Part shown: piece after piece, positions 34,395 through 40,926 of the stretch
How the letters are laid out: each line of letters begins with the position of its first letter
How positions within the stretch are numbered: the first letter of the stretch is position 1
Assembly: GCA_052143895.1 (NCBI GenBank)
Contig: JBKQRT010000224.1
Span: forward strand, 7,942 to 71,941
DNA length: 64,000 nucleotides
Direction of reading: 5' to 3'
Source: Bog-756 sp052143895
GTDB lineage: Bacteria > Actinomycetota > Acidimicrobiia > Acidimicrobiales > RAAP-2
Program-made: the position numbers and the translations under genes
Notes under the pieces: model-generated
Told to the model about the DNA's origin: nothing
Databases searched by the model: none
What the model saw: the letters and a program-made list of their open reading frames with translations, nothing else

Positions 34395-35561
34395 ATGGGG
34401 CAAGGCCTGACAGATCACGGCTCCATGTCTCCGTTCAGTGGCACAGACCGTTCCGCGTGGGACTCCCTGTTGCATGAGGGAGCGCTCGGTGCGACGACCG
34501 ACGAGTCGGCACCCCTCCCGGGCGGCGACCTTCCCGATGTGGAGGAGTTCGCCGGCGCCGAGGTCCTCGACCATCTCCTGGCGGACCTGCACGAACAGAA
34601 CCTCGTCTTCTCCGCCGGGTATGTCGGACCCGACCGACGGGCCACCGGCCTCCGGGCCCGCCTGGGACGCGCTACCTTCCGGCAGCGCCGGTCGTTGCTC
34701 CGGCTGGAGCTCGTCGTTCTCGGGGTGGTCGCGGTCATGGTGACGGCATCACTCCTGTTCATCCCCTCGGGCGCGGTCTCGTCCCGGTCGGCTGCGGTGT
34801 CCGACCCCGGCCCGGGGTCATCGGCACCGACCCAGGGCGCGTCGTCGGCCCCGACCCACACCGCCAATCCGTTCTCGCCGACACTGCCGTCGGCCACCCG
34901 CCCTGCCGCCGCGTCCTCGACGACGCACCAGCCGACGCCGACCACGGTGGCGGCTCCGTCGAGGGCCGGTGCCACCAGGAGCGCGCCGTCGGCGGCCGCC
35001 GCTCCTGCGAGCCCGGCTCCGTCCCCGGCCCCGGCGGCCCCTCCGGCCACCACCCCGACGACCGCGCCCCCGGACGTGGCGCTCACCCCGCAGCAGATGG
35101 GGGCCGAGGCGCTGGCGCTGGTGCGCTATCCGTGGCAGGACATCCCGGGCTACACCATCCAATTCCTCCCGATCTCCGATGCGCCGTCACCGGGGTTCTA
35201 CGGGAACACCACCTTCACCTGGGGCCAGGCGGGAGGGACGTCCGACCTGTACGTCTACCCGGGCGAGACCGTCGACGAGCTCGCCGGGATCACCGCCTTC
35301 GAGATCGGCCACGAGGTCGATGCCGCCGCGGTCGAGCCCGAAGGAGGAGAGACCCAGATCGAGAACGTCCTGGGGATCCACCCGGCCAGCTGGGCGCCCG
35401 ACTGCGACTGTGCCGAACAGGGATTCCTCTCGGGCTGGTATGCCGCCGCCTTCTCCAACTACTGGTCGCCCGGCGTGGGTGACTGGAGCCAACTCGCGTC
35501 GGAGCCCACGGGAGCGGTCCTGGCCGCCGTCGAGCCCTGGTTCAACCCGCCGATTCCCTGA
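34395..35561 (+). CDS. membrane-anchored protein with a degenerate zincin-like domain
   Basis: A 388-residue protein. The N-terminal cytosolic part carries LLADLHEQNL and SAGYVGPDRRATG as in the gene before it, then one helix (LELVVLGVVAVMVTASLLFI), a Ser/Thr/Ala/Pro-rich linker (about 120-235) and an exported C-terminal domain beginning near DVALTPQQMGAEALALVRYP. There, GITAFEIGHEVDAAAV aligns with the HELGHAVD motif of actinobacterial zinc-peptidase-like domains, but Phe replaces the first metal-binding His. A cysteine pair (APDCDCAEQGF) and a GVGDWSQLA segment fit the same family. Start ATG 34395 or 34425. Confidence 0.6.
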   Translation: MGQGLTDHGSMSPFSGTDRSAWDSLLHEGALGATTDESAPLPGGDLPDVEEFAGAEVLDHLLADLHEQNLVFSAGYVGPDRRATGLRARLGRATFRQRRSLLRLELVVLGVVAVMVTASLLFIPSGAVSSRSAAVSDPGPGSSAPTQGASSAPTHTANPFSPTLPSATRPAAASSTTHQPTPTTVAAPSRAGATRSAPSAAAAPASPAPSPAPAAPPATTPTTAPPDVALTPQQMGAEALALVRYPWQDIPGYTIQFLPISDAPSPGFYGNTTFTWGQAGGTSDLYVYPGETVDELAGITAFEIGHEVDAAAVEPEGGETQIENVLGIHPASWAPDCDCAEQGFLSGWYAAAFSNYWSPGVGDWSQLASEPTGAVLAAVEPWFNPPIP

Positions 35562-35741
35562 CATGCCGACCGCGATGCCCGCCGGCGGTGGCGCCGACCG
35601 ACTGACCGAGCCCCCCGGCACCGGACCGCCCCCGGGCCCGTCCCCTCGGGGGCCCGACCCACCCGGTCCTCTCCTGCTGTTACCGTCGGTCTTGGGTACG
35701 GGAACCTCGGAGGCCCGTGGGCCTGATGCCCAACGTTCACC

Positions 35742-37004
35742 ATGACCCGAATCGCCCTCATCCCGAGCTCCTACCCACCCTCGCTCGGTGGCGTCGAGGA
35801 ACTCACGCGCCACCTCGCGCTCTCGCTGTGTGCGGCCGGGGACCAGGTGGAGGTGTGGACCGGCCAGCCTGACGACGCGACGCCCGAGACGGTCGAGTTC
35901 CGCGACGGGCTGGTGGTCCGGCGGCTGCCCATGCCGCTGCCCGCCACCAACTGGTCGGCCATCCGCCGCACGGCGACCACCGGCGTCCGCAGCCTGTTCT
36001 CGCTGCGGAGCGCCGTCTCCGCCTTCCGGCCAGACGTGCTGCACGTCCAGTGCTTCGGTCCCAACGGCGCCTATGCCGAGCCGCTGTCCCGGATGACCGG
36101 CCTCCCCCTGGTCATCTCCCTCCAGGGCGAGACGCTCATGGACGACGCAGACATCTTCGACACGTCCCGGGTGCTTCGCCGTTCGCTGCGGACGGCGCTC
36201 CGTCGCGCCGCCGCGGTCACCGCCTGCTCCGCCTTCACGCTGGCCGACGCCGAGTCGCGCTTCGGGCTGGAGCCCGGACTCGGCACGGTCATCCCCAACG
36301 GGGTCGAGCTCGCCGACGTCCCCGGCACGACCGGCCCGGCGGGGGAGCCCCGGTGGTCCGGGGCGCCGGACCGTCCGTACGTCTTCGCGGTCGGCCGGGT
36401 GGTGGAGAAGAAGGGATTCGACCTCCTGCTGGCGGCGTTCGCCGCCATGGCACCGGGGGAGCGGGCCGTGGACCTGGTGATCGCCGGCACCGGCACCGCA
36501 CTGGATTCCCTCCGACGCGACGCGGAGGCGCTCGGGCTCGGCGACAGGGTCCACTTCGTGGGCAAGCTCACCCGGCAGGACGTGTCCGTGGCGATGGCCG
36601 GCGCCGACCTCTTCGTGATGCCGAGCCGGCTGGAACCGTTCGGCATCGTCGTCCTCGAAGCGTGGCGAGCCGGGGTGGCAGTGGTGGCGACCGATCGCGG
36701 AGGTCCCCCTGAATTCGTCCGTGACGGGATCGACGGCGTCCTCGTCGATCCGTCCGACACGACCAGCTTCTCGACGGTGCTGGCCGACCTGCTCGCCGAC
36801 CACGACCGGCGGGGCTCCATCGCCCGGGCCGGCCGGTCCCGGGTCGGGGCGTTCGCGTGGCCGGTCATCGCCGGCCGCTACCAGGACGTGTACCGATCGC
36901 TGGCCCACGGCCGGCAGGACGCCAGGGAGCGTGGCGGGGCCCGTGGCGACCGCGATGCACCGGCGGAGCCCACCCGGGCCCACCAGGGGGAGTCGGTCGG
37001 ATGA
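35742..37004 (+). CDS. glycosyltransferase, GT4-like
   Basis: A 420-residue GT-B enzyme from ATG 35742. IALIPSSYPPSLGGVEELTR, VLHVQCFGPNGAYAEPLSR, VFAVGRVVEKKGFDLLLAAF and the donor motif LEPFGIVVLEAWRAGVAVVA place it in GT4. Its TGA overlaps the ATG of the phosphopantetheinyl transferase (ATGA at 37001-37004), tying the polysaccharide genes to the aminoacyl-carrier-protein unit by translational coupling. Confidence 0.88.
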   Translation: MTRIALIPSSYPPSLGGVEELTRHLALSLCAAGDQVEVWTGQPDDATPETVEFRDGLVVRRLPMPLPATNWSAIRRTATTGVRSLFSLRSAVSAFRPDVLHVQCFGPNGAYAEPLSRMTGLPLVISLQGETLMDDADIFDTSRVLRRSLRTALRRAAAVTACSAFTLADAESRFGLEPGLGTVIPNGVELADVPGTTGPAGEPRWSGAPDRPYVFAVGRVVEKKGFDLLLAAFAAMAPGERAVDLVIAGTGTALDSLRRDAEALGLGDRVHFVGKLTRQDVSVAMAGADLFVMPSRLEPFGIVVLEAWRAGVAVVATDRGGPPEFVRDGIDGVLVDPSDTTSFSTVLADLLADHDRRGSIARAGRSRVGAFAWPVIAGRYQDVYRSLAHGRQDARERGGARGDRDAPAEPTRAHQGESVG

Positions 37005-37528
37005 CACCGTCCGCCGGACCCCTGTCCGGCGACCTGGAGCGGCAGGCGTGGGGAGCCTTCCGCCCACCGGACGGGTCGGAGGTCCGCGTCGGAGTCGACC
37101 TGGTGGTCGTGGCCGACGTCGGCGAGTCGATCGAGCGGCTCGGCGACCGGTACCTGCAGCGGGTCTTCACGCCGCACGAGCTCTCGTGCTGTCTGAAGGG
37201 CCCGGCACCGGACGATCGGCGTCCCGCGTACTCGACCGAAGCGCTGGCCGCACGGTTCGCGGCCAAGGAGGCGGTGGTCAAAGTCCTCCGCCCGGTCGGG
37301 TCACGGCCCGAGTGGCGTAGCATCGAGGTTCGACGGGCCGGCGGCGGGTGGTGCGAGATCGTCCTGTCGGGAAGCGCCGCCTCGACGGCCGCCGACGCCG
37401 GGATCGACCAGTGGGCGCTCAGCCTCACGCACGAGTCGACGATGGCAGGTGCCGTGGTGGTGGCAGTGTGCCGGACCGGAGGACGGGGCGACACCTCGCT
37501 GGGTACCGATCGGACAGAGGAGCGATGA
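37001..37528 (+). CDS. 4'-phosphopantetheinyl transferase (AcpS-like)
   Basis: Transfers phosphopantetheine from CoA to a serine of a carrier protein. The 175-residue protein has the AcpS-type metal-binding VGVDLVVVADVGESI and the second motif RFAAKEAVVKVLRP (F-x-x-KEA). It starts inside the stop of the preceding glycosyltransferase (ATGA) and its own TGA overlaps the ATG of the carrier protein gene (TGATG at 37526-37530). This arrangement strongly suggests that it is the dedicated activator of that carrier protein. About 50 residues longer than housekeeping AcpS, with an extra N-terminal 28 residues and a charged tail. Confidence 0.85.
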   Translation: MTPSAGPLSGDLERQAWGAFRPPDGSEVRVGVDLVVVADVGESIERLGDRYLQRVFTPHELSCCLKGPAPDDRRPAYSTEALAARFAAKEAVVKVLRPVGSRPEWRSIEVRRAGGGWCEIVLSGSAASTAADAGIDQWALSLTHESTMAGAVVVAVCRTGGRGDTSLGTDRTEER

Positions 37529-37770
37529 TGGACGAGACGATCCGACAGGTGCTGGCCGAACACGGTCGACTCGCGGTCGACGTCGACTCGCTGGGCGACG
37601 ACACCGACCTGTTCTCCGCCGGGATGACCTCCCATGCCAGCGTCAACGTGATGCTGGCGCTAGAGGACGCGTTCGACATCGAGTTCTCCGAGCGAATGCT
37701 CAAGAAGTCCACCTTCGAGACGATCGGATCGATCCGCAGTGGCGTCCTCGAGATGCAGGGCGATGCGTGA
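37528..37770 (+). CDS. acyl/aminoacyl carrier protein
   Basis: An 80-residue acidic four-helix carrier protein. The attachment site is DLFSAGMTSHASVNVML with Ser35 as the phosphopantetheine serine; GMTS replaces the usual GxDS, as in carrier proteins served by amino acid:[carrier protein] ligases. ATG 37528 is chosen over 37525 because AGGAG is then 5 bases away and the start overlaps the transferase stop. The next gene starts before this one ends. Predicted to carry an aminoacyl thioester made by the ligase at 38967. Confidence 0.9.
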   Translation: MDETIRQVLAEHGRLAVDVDSLGDDTDLFSAGMTSHASVNVMLALEDAFDIEFSERMLKKSTFETIGSIRSGVLEMQGDA

Positions 37771-38956
37771 CGCGATGGCCGATGTGACGAGCGCGGCGGC
37801 CCGTCACGCCGGTAGCTGTGATGTCGTCGGGACGATGGCACGGATCGGCGAGGACGTGGCGGCCCCGAGCGCAGACGACGTCGATCGACAGGCCCGGTTC
37901 CCGGTCGAGACGATCAGCGCGCTCCGGGAAGAAGGACTGCTGTCGGCCCTGGTCCCCACGGCGCTCGGCGGCATGGGTGCCTCCTTCGGCGACGTCTCCG
38001 AGGGCCTGGTGGCGTTGGGCCGTCACTGCGCCTCCAGCGCCATGGTGGTGGCCATGCACCACATCCAGGTGACGTGCCTGGTGCGCCACGCCACGAACGA
38101 CCTGCTCCGGAAGTACCTGGCGGAGCTGGCCGACCGGCAGTACCTGCTGGCGTCTGCCACCACCGAGGTCGGGACCGGCGGGGACCTTGGCAGCAGCATC
38201 TGTGCGGTGGAGGTGGTCGACGGCACGTTCACCCTGGAGAAGCAGGCGCCGGTCATCTCGTACGGGCACCATGCGGACGGGATCCTGGTCACGGCGCGGC
38301 GTTCGGCGGACAGCCCGCAGAACGACCAGGTGCTCGTCCTCTGCCGCCCTCCGGGTCTCGAGCTCGAACAGGTGGGGGAGTGGAACGCGCTCGGCTTCCG
38401 GGGCACCTGCAGCCCCGGCTTCGTGCTGCGTGCCCGCGGCGACGCCGACGCCGTCCTCGACACCCCCTATAGCGATCTCTCGACCCAGACCATGCTTCCT
38501 GTCGCCCATCTGCTGTGGAGCTCCCTGTGGCTGGGGCTGGCGGCGTCGGCCGTCGACCGGGCTCGACGGTTCGTGCAGGCCGAGGCCCGCAAACGGCCGG
38601 GGATGACGCCGGCCGCCGCCCTCCGGTTGGCCGACACCTCCGCTCTGCACCAGCAGCTGTCGGAGCTGGTCCGCGGGTCGGTCCGCCGTTTCGAGGAGAT
38701 CCAGGACGATCCTGGCCAGCTCTCCTCGCTCGGGTTCGCCATCGCCATGAACGCGCTCAAGGTGTCGGCGTCGACACTGGTCGTCGACATCGTGCGCGAC
38801 TGCATGGTGACGTGCGGTCTGGCGTCGTACCTGACCGACACCCCCTACAGCCTCGGTCGCCAGCTGCGAGACGCCATGGGTGCGTCGTTGATGGTGAACA
38901 ATGACCGGATCATGGGGAACAACGCGCAGATGCTGCTGGTCCACCGGGGCGAGTGA
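37763..38956 (+). CDS. acyl-CoA dehydrogenase-like flavoprotein
   Basis: A 397-residue protein of the acyl-CoA dehydrogenase fold, FAD-dependent in known members. An N-terminal helical domain (FPVETISALREEGLLSALVP), a middle beta-domain (YLLASATTEVGTGGDLGSSI, with ISYGHHADGILVTARR) and a C-terminal helical domain ending in LRDAMGASLMVNNDRIMGNN are recognisable. In this operon the likely substrate is a carrier-protein-bound aminoacyl or derived acyl group rather than a CoA ester; that is inference. ATG 37763 overlaps the carrier protein stop by 8 bases; ATG 37775 is an alternative. Confidence 0.85.
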   Translation: MRDAMADVTSAAARHAGSCDVVGTMARIGEDVAAPSADDVDRQARFPVETISALREEGLLSALVPTALGGMGASFGDVSEGLVALGRHCASSAMVVAMHHIQVTCLVRHATNDLLRKYLAELADRQYLLASATTEVGTGGDLGSSICAVEVVDGTFTLEKQAPVISYGHHADGILVTARRSADSPQNDQVLVLCRPPGLELEQVGEWNALGFRGTCSPGFVLRARGDADAVLDTPYSDLSTQTMLPVAHLLWSSLWLGLAASAVDRARRFVQAEARKRPGMTPAAALRLADTSALHQQLSELVRGSVRRFEEIQDDPGQLSSLGFAIAMNALKVSASTLVVDIVRDCMVTCGLASYLTDTPYSLGRQLRDAMGASLMVNNDRIMGNNAQMLLVHRGE

Positions 38957-38966
38957 ACGGCTCCCC

Positions 38967-39929
38967 ATGCACATAACGGATGCAGACATGGGCACGCCGC
39001 CGGAGGATGCGGACCGCGGACCTGGCGGGAAGCCGTGGGAGCCGTTCGCCGAGCACCTGATTGCCGAGGGGATCCTGATCCCTACCGGGGTGCAGGGACT
39101 GTACGGACACTCGGGCCGGTACGAGTCAGTGGCCGACGCCCTCGACCGCCTGGTACTGCGGGCGGGCGCCGACCAGGGCGCGTCGTCCGTCCGGTTCCCC
39201 CCGGTCATGCCCTGGGAGACCTTCGAGCGGAACGGCTACCTCGAGTCGTTCCCCGACCAGATGGGATCCGTGCACACCTTCGGCGGCGACGAGCGCCAGC
39301 ACGCCGAGCTGCTCCGGCGGGCGGCGGAGCGCGAGGACCGGGCTCCGCTGCTCGAGACCACCGACATGGTGCTGTGCCCGGCCGTGTGCCACCCGCTGTA
39401 CCCAGCCATGTCCGGCATGCTCCCCGAGGGTGGCAGCCGGGTCGAGATCTACGGCTACTGCTTCCGGCACGAGCCGAGCACCGACCCGTTCCGCATGCAG
39501 GCGTTCCGCCAGCACGACTACGTGTACCTGGGGACCCCCGACGGCGCACGGGACCACCGCGACGAGTGGATCGGACGCGGACTCGAGCACCTGTCCGGCC
39601 TCGGCCTGGTCGTGGACGCGGAGGTGGCCAACGATCCCTTCTTCGGCCGTCCGGGTCGGATGCTGGCGTCCAGCCAGCGGGACGAGGAGCTGAAGTACGA
39701 GATCGTGACCCCGGCCTTCGCTATCGGTCGCCCGACGGCGATCGCGTCGTCGAACTGCCATCTTGACCACTTCGCCAGGCCGTACGGCATCGAGACGCCG
39801 GACGGCGAGGTCGCCCACACCTCGTGCTTCGGATTCGGGATCGACCGGATCACCGTCGCCCTGTTCCACCTGCACGGCACCGACCTCGGCCAGTGGCCAG
39901 CGGACGTGCGCGCCACCCTGTGGCCGTGA
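38967..39929 (+). CDS. amino acid:[carrier protein] ligase (class II aaRS-like)
   Basis: A 320-residue homologue of the catalytic core of atypical (methanogen-type) seryl-tRNA synthetase without a tRNA-binding domain. Characterised Bradyrhizobium relatives adenylate small amino acids (Gly, Ala) and load them on a carrier protein. Motif 2 is YCFRHEPSTDPFRMQAF and motif 3 SCFGFGIDRITVAL. Predicted zinc ligands are C137 (MVLCPAVC) and C287 (HTSCFG). Spacing to the family's middle ligand points to D184 in RQHDYVYLGTP, where Glu is usual. ATG 38967 lies 10 bases after the dehydrogenase stop. Confidence 0.9.
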   Translation: MHITDADMGTPPEDADRGPGGKPWEPFAEHLIAEGILIPTGVQGLYGHSGRYESVADALDRLVLRAGADQGASSVRFPPVMPWETFERNGYLESFPDQMGSVHTFGGDERQHAELLRRAAEREDRAPLLETTDMVLCPAVCHPLYPAMSGMLPEGGSRVEIYGYCFRHEPSTDPFRMQAFRQHDYVYLGTPDGARDHRDEWIGRGLEHLSGLGLVVDAEVANDPFFGRPGRMLASSQRDEELKYEIVTPAFAIGRPTAIASSNCHLDHFARPYGIETPDGEVAHTSCFGFGIDRITVALFHLHGTDLGQWPADVRATLWP

Positions 39930-39951
39930 TCCGCCGACTCCCGGACTCGTC

Positions 39952-40926
39952 GTGACCGTCGCCCTGCTTCCGCTCACTGCCGAGTCCTACCGGAGCCACG
40001 AGCTCCACGCCGCCGAACGGGACTGGACGGAGACCAATTGCTACGTGGACGTATGGATCGAGGTGCTCCACGCGCTGGGCCTCGACCCGGTGGCGGGGGC
40101 CGCCTTCACGCTGAGCACCGATTTCGAGGGTGACCAGTGGACCTTCTTCAAGTACCCCCCGGAAGACCTCCGGGAGCTGTACGGGCTCGAGGTGGCCGAA
40201 CTCAACGTCTGGAAACCGGTGGTCGAGCACGTCGCAGAACAATTGGATCTCGGCCGGCTGTGCACGGTCGAGGCCGACGCGTGGTACCTACCCGACACCC
40301 GGGGCGTGTCCCACGGTCTCGCCCACGTCAAGAGCACCATCGTGCCCCAGATGCTCGACCGAGAGGGTCGGCGGCTGGGGTACTTCCACAATGCGGGCTA
40401 CTACGAACTGGACGGCGACGAATTCGATGGCGTCTTCGGGCTCGGCCGCCATGCCGACGCCGACCGGCTGCCTCCCTACGTGGAGGTCGTCCGGCTCGAC
40501 CGGGTGCGTCGGGACGATCCTCACCTGGTGGAGCGGGTGGTGTCGCTCACCAGGGCGCACCTGGCCCGGCGCCCGGCGGACAACCCGGTCACCCGGCTGG
40601 GCGCCCGCCTGGCCGAGGACCTCCCGTGGTTGGCGGGCCAGGACCTCGAGACGTTCCATCTCTACTCGTTCGGCACCTGCCGTCAGTGCGGTGCCACCGC
40701 CGAACTGGCCTCGGCATTCGTCGAGTGGCTCAACCGGTTCGATCGGACCGGCACCGAGTCGGCGGCCACCGACCTGAGGGGGCTCTCGGCGGGGGCCAAG
40801 GCCCTGCAGTTCGCCATGGCCCGGGTGGTCCGTGGACGGCAGGTCGACCTGGAGACGATCCTCGGTCCGATGGAGGCGCAGTGGTCGAGGGCCATGGCCA
40901 CACTGGCGGACCACTATGGGGACTGA
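39952..40926 (+). CDS. DUF1839 family protein, possible papain-like aminoacyl transferase
   Basis: A 324-residue protein of DUF1839, a family that accompanies amino acid:[carrier protein] ligases. Conserved blocks are DWTETNCYVDVWIEVLHALG (C30), DFEGDQWTFFKYPPEDL, VEADAWYLPDTRG (D109), SHGLAHVKS (H121, H125) and RLGYFHNAGYYELDG. The order early Cys, mid Asp, later His in a VD-YLP-H-H setting resembles papain-like acyltransferases such as BtrH that take acyl groups from carrier proteins. This is my inference; the family has no established reaction that I know. GTG 39952 is the start; the gene overlaps the next by 11 bases. Confidence 0.8.
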   Translation: MTVALLPLTAESYRSHELHAAERDWTETNCYVDVWIEVLHALGLDPVAGAAFTLSTDFEGDQWTFFKYPPEDLRELYGLEVAELNVWKPVVEHVAEQLDLGRLCTVEADAWYLPDTRGVSHGLAHVKSTIVPQMLDREGRRLGYFHNAGYYELDGDEFDGVFGLGRHADADRLPPYVEVVRLDRVRRDDPHLVERVVSLTRAHLARRPADNPVTRLGARLAEDLPWLAGQDLETFHLYSFGTCRQCGATAELASAFVEWLNRFDRTGTESAATDLRGLSAGAKALQFAMARVVRGRQVDLETILGPMEAQWSRAMATLADHYGD

